Assembly (NCBI GenBank): GCA_027324795.1
Contig: DAHVSB010000002.1
Location: forward strand, 1 to 64,000
Source: Alcanivoracaceae bacterium
Lineage (GTDB): Bacteria; Pseudomonadota; Gammaproteobacteria; Pseudomonadales; Alcanivoracaceae
Direction of reading: 5' to 3'
DNA: 64,000 nt
The notes below the pieces were generated by a model. It worked only from the letters and a program-made list of their open reading frames with translations. It made no database searches and was not told the DNA's origin. Every line of letters begins with the position of its first letter. Position 1 is the stretch's first letter. This document shows positions 1-9,509 of the stretch, piece by piece. The translations under genes were made by a program, and so were the position numbers.

Positions 1-941
1 TGTTCACGAAAGCGCACCTCCGATTTAGTTGGGTGCACGTTCACATCCACGAGCGCAGGGTCTAGCTCTAAAAATAACACATAAGCTGGGTGTCGATTTT
101 GGTATAGCACGTCACGATATGCTTGGCGCACAGCGTGACTCACTACGCGGTCGCGCACCACCCGCCCGTTCACATAGAAATATTGCATATCAGCCTGTGA
201 GCGCGAAAAAGTGGGCAGCCCCATCCAGCCATGCAAACGTAAGCCTGAGGCCTCCACATCCACCGCCACGGATTGTTCCATAAATTGCTGACCACACAAA
301 CGTGCGATACGTTGGCTGCGCGCCACCGCCTCTTTAGCTGGAGCAAGCTGGTGAATAACTCGCTGATTGTGTGTCAAACGGAAGCCGGTGTTAAATTCGC
401 TCATGGCGATACGCCGGAAAGCTTCTTCCACGTGACCAAACTCGGTTTTTTCAGTGCGCAAAAACCGACGACGAGCGGGAGTGTTAAAGAACAAGTCGCG
501 CATTTCCACAGTGGTACCCCGCGGGTGGGCCGCCGGCGTAATAGCGGGAGTCATATCGCGCCCTTCAACCTGCACCTGCAGAGCTTGTGGCTGCCCTTCT
601 TCTGCGCTAGTTAAGGTAAGCCGAGACACAGAGCTAATGGCCGCCAATGCTTCGCCACGAAAGCCTAGGCTACCAATGGCCGCTAAATCATCTGCACTGG
701 AAATTTTGCTAGTGGCATGACGGGACAAGGCCAAGGGCAGCTCATCTGGGTGAATGCCTCGACCGTCGTCGCGCACGCGAATCAACCGTACACCGCCCTG
801 CTCCACGTCCACATGAATATTGTTAGCACCGGCATCCAACGCATTTTCTAAGAGCTCCTTAATTACAGAAGCCGGTCGCTCCACCACCTCACCCGCCGCA
901 ATTTGGTTAGCAAGGCGAGGGTCTAGTAATTTAATTCGCAT
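1..941 (-). CDS. mutL: DNA mismatch repair protein MutL (partial, N-terminal part)
   Basis: This reading frame is open from the left edge and is missing from the ORF track because its 3' end lies outside the window. About 313 N-terminal residues are visible. They form the GHKL ATPase of MutL: NALDAGA around residues 33-39 with the catalytic Glu at about 29, DDGRGI around 58-63 and GFRGEAL around 93-99. MutL couples MutS mismatch recognition to strand incision and excision. The C-terminal dimerisation domain cannot be judged. The start ATG overlaps the amiB stop in a TAATG junction, which implies translational coupling. The order nnr-tsaE-amiB-mutL is conserved in gammaproteobacteria. Confidence 0.96.
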   Translation of the reverse strand, partial: MRIKLLDPRLANQIAAGEVVERPASVIKELLENALDAGANNIHVDVEQGGVRLIRVRDDGRGIHPDELPLALSRHATSKISSADDLAAIGSLGFRGEALAAISSVSRLTLTSAEEGQPQALQVQVEGRDMTPAITPAAHPRGTTVEMRDLFFNTPARRRFLRTEKTEFGHVEEAFRRIAMSEFNTGFRLTHNQRVIHQLAPAKEAVARSQRIARLCGQQFMEQSVAVDVEASGLRLHGWMGLPTFSRSQADMQYFYVNGRVVRDRVVSHAVRQAYRDVLYQNRHPAYVLFLELDPALVDVNVHPTKSEVRFRE

Positions 942-2281
942 TATAAATCCGGTATTTGCAAGGTTTGCCCAACACGAATCATATCGCCTGACAGCTGGTT
1001 TACCTCACGCAAGCGAGCTTCGCTAATGCTATATTGCTGAGCGATATAAGAAAGGGTTTCACCTGATTGTATTTTGTGGGTTATGCGCGTGCCCCCATTT
1101 TCTCTACGCTGGGCGTCAAACCAGGTATCGGGGGTAGGATTATCTTTGAAATACTGATAAATACCATTGCGCAGTGCTCTTGCGAGCTTATCTTGATGCG
1201 CCGCACTCCGCAGTTTGCGTTCTTCTTCACGGTTAGAAATAAAGCCAGTTTCAACCAACACAGATACCATCTTGGGTTCACGTAACACCGCAAAATTAGC
1301 CTCCTCCACAGTGCGCCGCCCACCATGCAAAGGGGTAATATGCCCGAGCTCGCTTAGCAAGTGTTTTCCTAGCACCGCACTATGTGTGAGCACTCCGCGC
1401 ATGCGCAAGTCTGCCAACACGCCCAACAAGCCACTATTGTCTTTCTCTTCTTCATAAATACCGGCAATACGGTCAGAGTTATTTTCTATTTTGGCCAAAT
1501 GTTGCGCTGTGGCACTACTTGCACCATTTTGCGACAAACGAAAAACAGAGGCCCCATAAGCGCGAGCATCCGTAAAAGCATCAGCGTGAATGGATAAAAA
1601 CAAATCAGCATCATGGTCCTCAGCGGCAATACGACGACGTTCAGCCAAGGGCACGTAATAATCGCCATCACGCACTAACACAGGCGTAATGCCGGGCTCT
1701 TTTTTGAGCAAATCATGTAAGCGCTTGGCAATTTGCAACACTACATCTTTTTCTCGCAAGCCCGTGGGCCCCAAGGCGCCTGGGTCTTCACCCCCATGAC
1801 CGGCATCAATAGCCACCACCATTCTGCGCGGCCCCTTAGTGCTTAGCGTTGGAGTCGAGGGTTGTGGCTTAATCGCTTTAGGCTCTTGATCAAACAAGTC
1901 CAATACCAAGCGCCATCCATGCGGCTCTACGGGCTTCAATACATTGGTACGAGGCTTGATGCTTTCGCTCAAGTCAAACACAACTCGCACTCGATTTGCT
2001 TCATGATGACCCACTCGCAACCCTTTTATGGGCGTATCTTTCAGGGCTAGCTTTTGCAAATCATAGCTTAGCTCTACATCCGTTAGGTCTAACACCACGC
2101 GGTCTGGGTTCGTCAGTACAAACACTTTGTGTTCTACATTTTCATTCAAATCAAACACTATGCGCGTGTGGTCGGGCGCGCGGTGCAAGCGCACTGAATC
2201 CACCTGCTGTACAGCATTAGCCCACAGGGGCAAAAGCAGCAATACACTGCTGCACAGGATTGTAATTATTCGATTAATCAC
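941..2281 (-). CDS. amiB: N-acetylmuramoyl-L-alanine amidase (AmiB/AmiC type, LysM-containing)
   Basis: This periplasmic zinc amidase cleaves the amide bond between N-acetylmuramic acid and the stem peptide to split septal peptidoglycan. It has a signal peptide (about 1-23), an AMIN targeting domain (about 26-130), a low-complexity linker, an Amidase_3 domain with [13 protein letters not shown] (zinc His about 162), SIHAD and the late VETGF glutamate motif, and a C-terminal LysM repeat (about 401-445). The LysM makes it longer than the plain amidase core. Translation starts at GTG, 8 bases inside the tsaE coding sequence, and the stop overlaps the mutL start, so it sits in a coupled operon. 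Confidence 0.95.
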   Translation of the reverse strand: MINRIITILCSSVLLLLPLWANAVQQVDSVRLHRAPDHTRIVFDLNENVEHKVFVLTNPDRVVLDLTDVELSYDLQKLALKDTPIKGLRVGHHEANRVRVVFDLSESIKPRTNVLKPVEPHGWRLVLDLFDQEPKAIKPQPSTPTLSTKGPRRMVVAIDAGHGGEDPGALGPTGLREKDVVLQIAKRLHDLLKKEPGITPVLVRDGDYYVPLAERRRIAAEDHDADLFLSIHADAFTDARAYGASVFRLSQNGASSATAQHLAKIENNSDRIAGIYEEEKDNSGLLGVLADLRMRGVLTHSAVLGKHLLSELGHITPLHGGRRTVEEANFAVLREPKMVSVLVETGFISNREEERKLRSAAHQDKLARALRNGIYQYFKDNPTPDTWFDAQRRENGGTRITHKIQSGETLSYIAQQYSISEARLREVNQLSGDMIRVGQTLQIPDL

Positions 2282-2732
2282 TCATGCATTCCCAGTTATG
2301 TGTAGCCGGCCCGCTGATTCGTGCCACTCGCCCTTCGGGCCCCACCTCAATCGTTATTTCAACATCGGCCGTTGGCAATATGCCTTCACCACGCTCCGGC
2401 CATTCAATAAAGCATAGTGCGTTTGCATGAAAATAATCACGCACTCCCATAAACTCTAATTCTTCAGGCTCACTTAAGCGATACAAGTCAAAATGATATA
2501 TTTCTTTATGACCTAATTTATAGGGCTCCACAAGTGTATAAGTGGGGCTCTTTACCGCCCCTTCAAATCCAAAGGCTCGCAAGCAACCACGCACCAATGT
2601 GGTCTTACCTGCTCCCAACTGGCCATGCAAAAACACCACAGCGCCCATGGGTAAACGCTCTGCCAACTTAGCACCCAGTGCCACTGTGGCAGCTTCATTG
2701 TCCGCCAATGTAATAAGAACTTCTTGGCTCAC
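2274..2732 (-). CDS. tsaE: tRNA threonylcarbamoyladenosine biosynthesis ATPase TsaE
   Basis: TsaE is the small P-loop ATPase that works with TsaB and TsaD to make t6A37 in ANN-decoding tRNAs. The Walker A motif GQLGAGKTT follows a short beta strand, as usual, and the SPTYTLVEPY and HFDLYRL segments are typical of the family. The track opens at ATG 2750. I prefer GTG 2732, which overlaps the nnr stop as GTGA, has GGGAGG ten bases upstream, and gives the usual short N-terminus before the first strand. The 3' end overlaps amiB by 8 bases. Confidence 0.94.
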   Translation of the reverse strand: MSQEVLITLADNEAATVALGAKLAERLPMGAVVFLHGQLGAGKTTLVRGCLRAFGFEGAVKSPTYTLVEPYKLGHKEIYHFDLYRLSEPEELEFMGVRDYFHANALCFIEWPERGEGILPTADVEITIEVGPEGRVARISGPATHNWECMSD

Positions 2733-4207
2733 TTGGGTAATGCCTCCCATAATGTTGCAATAACTTCTGTAGGCAAAAGCCCCACTTGGCCTTTACCACG
2801 TGCAAGCAAATCCGCTGTATGTCCGTGCCACCAAGCCCCCAAAAAAGCAGCCTCATCCGCAGCTATGCCCTGAGCTAACATAGCGCCAATGATACCACTA
2901 AGCACATCGCCCATACCGGCCACTGCCATACCTGGGTTACCGCAATCAAGCACCAAAGGCGGCGCTTCCTGCCGTGACACCAAGGTCCCATTGCCCTTTA
3001 AGACTACTGTTGCCTGCAGTTTGTTCATTAAGTCTTGTAAAGCCTGAAATCGGTGCTGCTGAACCTGGTCTGCCCGCTGACCAAGCAAACGTGCCGCCTC
3101 CCCTGGGTGGGGCGTAAATACAGTAGCAGCAGCACGTGGGTGCGGCGTTAGGCGCTGGCACCAATTAATGCCATCAGCATCGCACAGCAAGGGCTTTGAG
3201 GTAGCAAAGGCTTGCTCAAACAACGCTTGCCCCCAAGCCTGCTGTCCTAGGCCAGGCCCTAGCACCACAGCGTCCGCGCTCTCAAGCCATGATTGTATGC
3301 TTTCGCCATCCTCGACACCGTGCACCATTAACTCGGGTTGATGAGCTAAAAAGCCATTTAAGTGAGTGTTGCGGGTTAATACAGTCACCTTACCAGCACC
3401 AGCATGCAAAGCTGCGCTGGCAGCCAACAATGCCGCCCCGCCCATACCGTGATCACCACCAATCACAAGCAAATGTCCATGGCTACCTTTATGACTATGA
3501 ATGGGCCGCGGGGGAAGAAACGGGCTGTGCTGGGCCACGACGCGCACTGCCTTAGGCATAGCTTGCTCTGTGTTCACCGTTAAAGGCTCTAGGTTCATAC
3601 TCCCGCAATAATGGGCCGCCGTCCCCGTGGTATGCCCTAAACGGTAGCCGATGAACACCACAGTATGTTGAGCTACTATTGTGGGCTTGTGCAGCTGCCC
3701 TGTATCTGCATTCATACCCGTGGGCACATCCACTGCTAGCACGGGCACATCCGCGGTATTTATTGCTTTAATAGCGCGACAATAATCGGCGGGCAATGCG
3801 CCAGCCCTTATGCCATTACCTAGCATAGCGTCAACCACTAATTGAGCAGAGCACAGCGCTTGCTCAAGAGTACAGAACTCAAGGCCAAGCTCTAAACACG
3901 CTTCTTTCATGCGCTGCATGGAGGCCGTGCCTGTTCGTTCTTGGCCTAACGCCACTAGCAACACGCTAACGCCTGCCCCATGCAGCTCTTGCGCTAAGCT
4001 ATAGCCATCTGCGCCGTTATTTCCGCTGCCACAAAAAATGGCCACGCGCTGAGCTTGTGGCCATAATTTTTGAATTTGCTGTGCAAGTGCAACCCCTGCT
4101 TGTTTCACTAATGCATCTGCATCGGAGAGTCGTGCTAAGGTTTGTTCCTCAAGGGCCTTAACGGTAGCTGCTGAAAAAACAGGTTGAGTAACAAAAGAGG
4201 CAAGCAT
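2729..4207 (-). CDS. nnr: Bifunctional NAD(P)H-hydrate epimerase / ADP-dependent NAD(P)H-hydrate dehydratase
   Basis: This cytosolic repair enzyme restores hydrated NAD(P)H. The N-terminal YjeF_N/NAXE domain (about residues 1-215) carries the NGADGY loop and epimerises R- and S-hydrates. The C-terminal ribokinase-like domain (about 225-490) dehydrates the S form with ADP; it shows GGDHGMGGAALL, the VLGPGLG strand, FTPHPGE and GMAVAGMGDVLSG near the nucleotide site. The 492-residue length is normal for the fused form. The start overlaps the stop of the upstream acidic protein in a TAATG junction. Confidence 0.96.
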   Translation of the reverse strand: MLASFVTQPVFSAATVKALEEQTLARLSDADALVKQAGVALAQQIQKLWPQAQRVAIFCGSGNNGADGYSLAQELHGAGVSVLLVALGQERTGTASMQRMKEACLELGLEFCTLEQALCSAQLVVDAMLGNGIRAGALPADYCRAIKAINTADVPVLAVDVPTGMNADTGQLHKPTIVAQHTVVFIGYRLGHTTGTAAHYCGSMNLEPLTVNTEQAMPKAVRVVAQHSPFLPPRPIHSHKGSHGHLLVIGGDHGMGGAALLAASAALHAGAGKVTVLTRNTHLNGFLAHQPELMVHGVEDGESIQSWLESADAVVLGPGLGQQAWGQALFEQAFATSKPLLCDADGINWCQRLTPHPRAAATVFTPHPGEAARLLGQRADQVQQHRFQALQDLMNKLQATVVLKGNGTLVSRQEAPPLVLDCGNPGMAVAGMGDVLSGIIGAMLAQGIAADEAAFLGAWWHGHTADLLARGKGQVGLLPTEVIATLWEALPK

Positions 4208-4608
4208 TACTCCTCCTCATCAATAAACTCCAAAATCAAAGAGCCTACCATTTCACGCACTTCATCAATTTCCACATTGCGGTCTTCTTCGGCACAGCTG
4301 TACGTAAACACCACAGCTAAACGGTCTGCAGCAAGATACCAAAACTGCCAGTACTCACCTTCTTCTCTTAGCGTATAAAGGGTGCCGCTAAAGTCACCGA
4401 TTTCGATGGGCGAGCTTTCTTCGTTGCTAGCAATATGCTCCTGTGCTAGCTCTGCCAAATCCTCAGCAGTGACCTCTTCATCTTGCTCGTAGCTCACCAC
4501 CTGCAGTACACCCACGCCTTCTGGGCGCACAAACACAGCGACATCACCGTGCTCTCTTGCTTCCCACCCTTCCAATACATCAATTGACCAAGCAATGGCT
4601 GTTGTCAT
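4207..4608 (-). CDS. Uncharacterised acidic protein, first gene of the nnr-tsaE-amiB-mutL operon
   Basis: I do not recognise a family with confidence. The 133-residue protein has no signal peptide or membrane segment and alternates short strands and helices. It is strongly acidic: by my count 34 Asp/Glu, no lysine, and a C-terminal tail ending in DEEE. It has the look of a small cytosolic alpha/beta protein. Its stop overlaps the nnr start (TAATG), so it is co-translated with nnr. In E. coli this operon position holds queG, which is absent here. The AT-rich stretch at 4609-4770 upstream probably holds the operon promoter, but I cannot assign hexamers. Confidence 0.8.
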   Translation of the reverse strand: MTTAIAWSIDVLEGWEAREHGDVAVFVRPEGVGVLQVVSYEQDEEVTAEDLAELAQEHIASNEESSPIEIGDFSGTLYTLREEGEYWQFWYLAADRLAVVFTYSCAEEDRNVEIDEVREMVGSLILEFIDEEE

Positions 4609-4770
4609 GCTATTACCCTTATGTGTTTCATTTCTGGCAAGACGAGGCGCTCAGGTTTTGGCAACTCGCAATACGATTGTGGCTAAGAATACAGCGCTAC
4701 CAAAGTCATAGCCACCTTTAGCGGGTGATTTCGGTGTTTTTTATTAATTTATTCGTCGCTGCGGGTGAGT

Positions 4771-4808
4771 AAAAACAAAAGGGCTAGCTTTTCAGCCAGC
4801 CCTTTTTT
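4771..4808 (-). terminator. Intrinsic terminator after the desaturase gene
   Basis: On the minus strand, 20 bases past the desB stop, AGGGCTGGCT and AGCTAGCCCT pair around a GAAA loop with one mismatch, followed by TTTGTTTTT. A T-run also follows in the plus direction, so it may work both ways. Confidence 0.8.
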
Positions 4809-4822
4809 GCGGATTTGTGTAC

Positions 4823-5935
4823 TTATTTTTCAGTGACTAACTCTGCGCTTGTTTTGCTCACTTCGCTTGGGAAGGCATGGCGCAAAATTCGCCAAATCAC
4901 TTGCCCGAACTGCTTCCATAAGGGACCCGTATTGTAGTGTTGGTCATAACGCTTGCAAATTGCCCGCACCTCTTCTCCCATTTCCGCATAACGGCACGCA
5001 GGTATATCTGGAAATAAATGATGCTCAATTTGGTGACTCAAGTTGCCTGAAAGCAAATGAAACCAACGCCCGCCTGTGAGATTAGATGAACCTCTTAGTT
5101 GGCGCAGATACCAGTGGCCACGGCTCTCATCTTCTAGTACTGACTTTTCGAAGAGTTCCACATCAGCAGTAAAGTGGCCACAGAAAATAATCATATAGGT
5201 CCATAGATTACGCAGGCCATTAGCCACTAAGTTACCTAGCAGCACGGGCATTACTGGCACAAACAGGATTAACGCAATTGCGGGAAAAATCACATAATCC
5301 TTAAGCAACTGGTGCTTGATTTTATTACCTGTGGGTTTGAACTCTTCATACAATTGTTTGCCAGTAATGCGACCAATAAAATAACGGCCGATACGTAAAC
5401 GCTGAATAGCCACACCCCACTGAAACAACAATGCAAAAATCACGGCAAAAAACGGTTGAAATAAATTCACCGGATGCCATTTTTGCTCAGGGAACAAACG
5501 CAACACACCATAACCAATATCGTCATCCACCCCTTTTACGTTGGTATAGGTATGATGTTTATAGTTATGGGTGTAACGCCAGTTATCGCTGGTGCCCACC
5601 ACATCCCATTCGTAATCTTGACCGTTAAAGCGCGGGTCGTTCATCCAATCGTACTGACCATGCATTACGTTGTGGCCCAGCTCCATGTTCTCAACAATTT
5701 TTGCTAAAGCTAATAACAGGGTGCCGAGAACCCATGCAGGCCAAAACCAACCCAAAAACAACAAACCCCGCCCCGCTGCGCTGCTATAACGCACCAAACG
5801 CCAGATGCGCTTAATGTAAGCCGCTTCTTTGGCGCCTAAATCGGCCCTCACGCTAGCTTGCAACGCATCGAGCTCTTCGCCAAAGGCCTGCAATTCTTGG
5901 GGGGACAAAGTTCTACTTTTACTAGTACGACTCAT
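4823..5935 (-). CDS. desB: Membrane fatty-acid (acyl-CoA) delta-9 desaturase, DesB type
   Basis: This is an integral membrane di-iron desaturase with the three histidine boxes HNVMH (about residues 89-93), HNYKHH (about 123-128) and HQIEHH (about 300-305), and hydrophobic pairs between the first two boxes and the third. It introduces a double bond into preformed saturated acyl chains with O2 and electrons from a ferredoxin-type reductase. The upstream gene supplies such a reductase and the divergent gene a FabR/DesT-like repressor, exactly as in the P. aeruginosa desT/desCB locus. The role is probably adjustment of membrane fluidity or use of exogenous saturated acyl-CoA; that part is inferred from the locus. 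Confidence 0.92.
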   Translation of the reverse strand: MSRTSKSRTLSPQELQAFGEELDALQASVRADLGAKEAAYIKRIWRLVRYSSAAGRGLLFLGWFWPAWVLGTLLLALAKIVENMELGHNVMHGQYDWMNDPRFNGQDYEWDVVGTSDNWRYTHNYKHHTYTNVKGVDDDIGYGVLRLFPEQKWHPVNLFQPFFAVIFALLFQWGVAIQRLRIGRYFIGRITGKQLYEEFKPTGNKIKHQLLKDYVIFPAIALILFVPVMPVLLGNLVANGLRNLWTYMIIFCGHFTADVELFEKSVLEDESRGHWYLRQLRGSSNLTGGRWFHLLSGNLSHQIEHHLFPDIPACRYAEMGEEVRAICKRYDQHYNTGPLWKQFGQVIWRILRHAFPSEVSKTSAELVTEK

Positions 5936-5947
5936 GAGCCTTCCACT

Positions 5948-7009
5948 TTATAAATTCAAATGTATATCGGAAACCGCTTGGTTTACACAAAGCTGCACAA
6001 CACCATCACCACTAGCAGTATTATTTGACACTAAGTGTTCCGTTGTGCCTTCAAGACGCTGACAGCTACAGGTATTACAAATACCTCGGCGACAACCAAA
6101 AGGCACCTCAATACCCGCTTCTTCTAAACCTTCTAGCAAGGTTTTGTTCGCCGCCACCGCCACAGTTTTGCCACTTTTCACCAATGTGACCGAATGTGTG
6201 CCAAGGGCATCCTTTGCTTGCGCTTCTTGGTGAGTTTCGCTGTGCCAAGCTGCTACATGAGGTTGTAACTCTTGGGTGCTTTGCACAAAGCCAAAGGGAC
6301 CACAAACCAACACTTGCGCCTCAGCAAGGCCATCCTGTCCATGGATAAATTCTTGAGCTTGAAATCGCCCCTGCTGCTCGCCCTCTAGTAGTGTTGCTTC
6401 TTGGGTGAGATAAGGCACAAAATTGAAGTTTTTCGCTGTTTCTGCCCAAGCCCTGAATTCATCAACAAAACACAGCTGCTCACGCTTGGCTGCCCAGTAG
6501 TGCAAAGCAACTGGGGCTTGGTGCAATGAATCAGCCAACAAATGAGTTAGCAAACTGTACATGGGTGTAATGCCTGACCCTGCTGCAAGCAGCAACAACG
6601 GTTGAGTTTTATCGAGTTGATGGAAAGCACCCGTGGGTTCGCCAAGCTCTACGGTTTGCCCCGAAGTTAAAACGTCATGAATCCACTCACTCACCCTACC
6701 CCCTTCGACGCGCTTCACAGTAATGAGCAAATTACCGTTCGCTAATTGGGTTGGGCTGTAATAGCGTTTGTGGCGCACACCATCAATGGTAACCACCACA
6801 CTCATATGCTGACCTGGATGACACAGCGGCACATGGCGATTGGGTTGTAGCTCTATGGCCACCGCATCGGCAGCCACTTTTTTTCGTGCCTTTACTAAGG
6901 CATAAGCACGACTCAAGGACCAGTGCGGTCGTACGTGCTGCAGCCAAAAATCAGCGGCCTCTGTGTTCCACCACGAAAATCGGTTTTTTTGTTGTGGCAT
7001 TAACGCCAT
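5948..7009 (-). CDS. desC: Ferredoxin reductase with C-terminal 2Fe-2S domain (electron donor to the desaturase)
   Basis: A three-domain electron-transfer flavoprotein. An FAD-binding barrel contains RHKRYYSP (the RxYS motif). An NAD(P)-binding domain follows with LLLAAGSGITPMYS and LVCGPFGFV. A plant-type 2Fe-2S ferredoxin domain comes last, with the cluster ligands in CRRGICNTC and a final CVNQ. It should pass electrons from NAD(P)H to the desaturase 12 bases downstream. The track extends the frame to 7231 into the divergent regulator; I use ATG 7009 because the promoter and operator lie just upstream of it and the family begins here. ATG 7000 is an alternative. Confidence 0.92.
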   Translation of the reverse strand: MALMPQQKNRFSWWNTEAADFWLQHVRPHWSLSRAYALVKARKKVAADAVAIELQPNRHVPLCHPGQHMSVVVTIDGVRHKRYYSPTQLANGNLLITVKRVEGGRVSEWIHDVLTSGQTVELGEPTGAFHQLDKTQPLLLLAAGSGITPMYSLLTHLLADSLHQAPVALHYWAAKREQLCFVDEFRAWAETAKNFNFVPYLTQEATLLEGEQQGRFQAQEFIHGQDGLAEAQVLVCGPFGFVQSTQELQPHVAAWHSETHQEAQAKDALGTHSVTLVKSGKTVAVAANKTLLEGLEEAGIEVPFGCRRGICNTCSCQRLEGTTEHLVSNNTASGDGVVQLCVNQAVSDIHLNL

Positions 7010-7037
7010 AGTCTTTCTCACCTTGATATTTTCGCGC

Positions 7038-7065
7038 ATTATACACATGTATAGACAAGTGTCTA
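7038..7065 (-). promoter_or_regulatory. desCB sigma-70 promoter covered by two overlapping operator dyads
   Basis: On the minus strand, TAGACA (-35, 7065-7060) and TATAAT (-10, 7043-7038) are 16 bases apart. The same bases contain two perfect 14-bp dyads of the form TAnACA-NN-TGTnTA: TATACACATGTATA (7040-7053) and TAGACAAGTGTCTA (7052-7065), with centres 12 bp apart. A TetR-family repressor gene is divergent to it, so this is very probably the DesT/FabR-like operator. The binding itself is inferred. Confidence 0.8.
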
Positions 7066-7126
7066 GAGGGCAAATCAAACAAATATAAGGTATGATTTTG
7101 CTACCGTATTTTTTTGAGCCCTTGCT

Positions 7127-7771
7127 ATGCCGAAACCCACAGCCGTTACCCCGCGCCCGCACCAAGGCCGCCGCGCTACTATTAATAGTGAAGATTTGCT
7201 CACCGCCGCTCTTACCTTGGTCGGCCCACACCGCAGTATTTCTACGCTAAGTTTACGTGAAGTGGCCCGCGAAGCTGGCATAGCGCCCAATAGTTTTTAT
7301 CGGCACTTTCGAGATATTGATGAACTAGCGGTGGCCCTCATTGAAAAAGCCGGTACGGCTTTGCGAGTCATTATTCGAGAAGCACGCTTAAGGGCGGCGC
7401 AAGAGCGCAGCGTAGTAAGAAGCTCAGTGGAAGTGTTTATTCAGCAGTTGCAAACTGGTGAAAACTATTTACACCTGTTACTTCGCGAGGGCACAGTGGG
7501 CTCAGACGCATTCAAAGAAGCGGTGGAAAAGCAGCTGCACTATTTTGAAGAAGAGTTGTGTGTGGACTTGGTGCGTTTAGCAGAACTCAAAGGCACTGGC
7601 ATTCATCGCCCCGATTTAGTGGCCAGAGCCATCACCCGACTTGTGTTTGCCGTGGGTGGGTCCGCTATGGATTTACCCGTTAGCGAGCACGAGCGAATTA
7701 TTGATGAATTGGCCACCATGGTGCGCATGATTATTCGCGGCACACAGGCCATGGCGGCCGAACAAGATTAA
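7127..7771 (+). CDS. desT: TetR-family regulator of fatty-acid desaturation (DesT/FabR-like)
   Basis: The N-terminal helix-turn-helix contains [19 protein letters not shown] (about residues 46-64), nearly the signature of FabR and DesT, repressors that sense the saturated/unsaturated acyl-CoA balance. The C-terminal part is an all-helical ligand-binding and dimer domain, and the 214-residue length is normal. It is divergent from the reductase-desaturase pair, and its own promoter must share the 118-base intergenic region with the tandem dyad, so autoregulation is likely. The stop overlaps the orn stop tail-to-tail by 3 bases. Confidence 0.88.
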   Translation: MPKPTAVTPRPHQGRRATINSEDLLTAALTLVGPHRSISTLSLREVAREAGIAPNSFYRHFRDIDELAVALIEKAGTALRVIIREARLRAAQERSVVRSSVEVFIQQLQTGENYLHLLLREGTVGSDAFKEAVEKQLHYFEEELCVDLVRLAELKGTGIHRPDLVARAITRLVFAVGGSAMDLPVSEHERIIDELATMVRMIIRGTQAMAAEQD

Positions 7772-8316
7772 GGCACAGCAATAAAATGCTGGCGATAATG
7801 ACGCAGCTCTTCAATGGAATCTTGAATATCTTCCAAGGCTTTGTGACTGCTGCTTTTCTTCACCCCCTCTAGCACGTCTGGCGCCCAGCGTCGCGCTAGC
7901 TCTTTAAGAGTCGAAACATCCAAGTTTCGATAATGAAAATACGCCTCGAGCTTGGGCATATAACGCCACAAAAAGCGGCGGTCTTGGCAAATACTGTTAC
8001 CACAGATAGGGGATGCGCCTGGCTCCACCCACTGAGCTAAAAACTCAAGGGTTTGCGCCTCCACCTGGGCTTCATTCAAAGTACTTTGCTTAACGCGCTC
8101 CACCAGCCCTGATTCGCCATGGGTGCGTGTATTCCACTCGTCCATGCCAGCTAACACCTCATCACTCTGATGCACTGCTAACACTGGGCCTTGAGCAAGC
8201 TCATTTAAGTTTTTATCGGTCACAATGGTGGCAATTTCAATGATTTTATCGGTATCAGGGTTTAGTCCTGTCATTTCCAAATCAATCCAAATTAAATTCT
8301 CAGCTTTATTCAACAC
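7768..8316 (-). CDS. orn: Oligoribonuclease
   Basis: A DEDDh 3'-5' exoribonuclease that degrades 2-5 nt RNA fragments and pGpG from cyclic-di-GMP turnover. It shows the DEDD acidic residues in WIDLEMTGL (Exo I), the [10 protein letters not shown] segment (Exo II) and a C-terminal [14 protein letters not shown] (Exo III with the catalytic His and Asp). The length of 182 residues is typical. It is divergent from rsgA, the usual gammaproteobacterial order, and converges on the TetR gene. Confidence 0.97.
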   Translation of the reverse strand: MLNKAENLIWIDLEMTGLNPDTDKIIEIATIVTDKNLNELAQGPVLAVHQSDEVLAGMDEWNTRTHGESGLVERVKQSTLNEAQVEAQTLEFLAQWVEPGASPICGNSICQDRRFLWRYMPKLEAYFHYRNLDVSTLKELARRWAPDVLEGVKKSSSHKALEDIQDSIEELRHYRQHFIAVP

Positions 8317-8467
8317 AACACCCCTTTCATCAAACCAATAAACAACAAGAGGCTATTGTGCCATTGTTCTAAAATGCTTGCCGAATAAGTTAAAGCGCAG
8401 CCTTAATGCAACGTCTCGTGCTATGATTGCGCCGTAGCAATTATCACCTAAAGGAAACAAGGTTTTA

Positions 8468-9502
8468 ATGAGTAAACGTCAGCTCAACCGCCGCCAGCGT
8501 TGGCGCATTGAAAAAATACAACAAGAACGCCTTGCTCGCGCTGCTAAAAAACAACATCAAGCAGAAGCGGATATTGCCCATGATCTAGAACCACCACAAA
8601 CAGGTTTATTGGTGGCACACCATGGGCAAAAAGTGCTGATTGAAGCTGAAGATGGCAACCGCCATGTGTGTCACTTCCGCGCCAACCTACTCCATATGGT
8701 GGTAGGTGACGAAGTCATCTGGCAGGCCCCAAAAAGCCCCGGTGATGGTGTGGTCGTGGCCCTTGCAGAGCGCAAGACGGTGCTTAAACGCCCCGACTAT
8801 TATGGCCGCCTTAAGCCGGTAGCCGCCAATATAGACCAAATTTTTATTACCTTTGCTCCCGCGCCCATTCCTTCCACTCAGCTCATTGACCGCTATTTAG
8901 TGGCTGCGGAACTCGCCGGCATTACCCCTGTGTTGCTACTCAATAAAGCCGACCTGATTGATCCCGAGCTTGAAGAGTACTTTGCCGAAACAGAGCGCAT
9001 GTACCGTCACTTGGGTTACGATGTGTTGCGAGCATCAGCCACTAGCGCCACCGGATTAGAAACTTTGCATCAGCGTCTCAAAGGTAAAACCAGTGCCTTT
9101 GTGGGGCAATCAGGGGTGGGCAAATCCTCGTTAGTTAACGCCCTGCTGCCCGAGGCAAATCTCAATACTCAAGGGCTTTCTAGTACAAGTGGTTTAGGGC
9201 AGCACACCACCACCACGGCGCTACTGTTTCATTTACCCAAAGGCGGGCGGCTCATTGATTCTCCCGGTATTCGCGAGTTCGGCCTGTGGCATATTAATGA
9301 ACACGAGCTGTTAGCCGGTTATCCCGAGCTTGCCAACCTCGCTGGCGAATGCCGTTTTCGTAATTGTACTCATCGACACGAACCCGGCTGCGCATGGCAA
9401 AATGCCGTAGCAGAAGGCAAGGTGCACGCAGAGCGCTTGGATAACTTTTTTCGCATTGCAGACACATTAGATTCCCATCAGCGACAACGCTATCACGATT
9501 GA
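8468..9502 (+). CDS. rsgA: Small ribosomal subunit biogenesis GTPase RsgA
   Basis: A circularly permuted GTPase that checks late 30S maturation. After a basic N-terminus (KRQLNRRQRWR) comes an OB fold, then the permuted G motifs in the order G4 (NKAD), G1 (GQSGVGKSS) and G3 (DSPG), and a C-terminal zinc finger with CRFRNCTHRHEPGC. The start has AAGGAAAC upstream. It is followed after 7 bases by rhdA and then psd, probably as one transcription unit. Confidence 0.97.
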   Translation: MSKRQLNRRQRWRIEKIQQERLARAAKKQHQAEADIAHDLEPPQTGLLVAHHGQKVLIEAEDGNRHVCHFRANLLHMVVGDEVIWQAPKSPGDGVVVALAERKTVLKRPDYYGRLKPVAANIDQIFITFAPAPIPSTQLIDRYLVAAELAGITPVLLLNKADLIDPELEEYFAETERMYRHLGYDVLRASATSATGLETLHQRLKGKTSAFVGQSGVGKSSLVNALLPEANLNTQGLSSTSGLGQHTTTTALLFHLPKGGRLIDSPGIREFGLWHINEHELLAGYPELANLAGECRFRNCTHRHEPGCAWQNAVAEGKVHAERLDNFFRIADTLDSHQRQRYHD

Positions 9503-9509
9503 GGTATGT

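Noticed and set aside
7010-7231. Extended N-terminus of the ferredoxin reductase in the track
   Set aside because: The extension reads through the operator and into the divergent regulator, and does not resemble the family. ATG 7009 was used.
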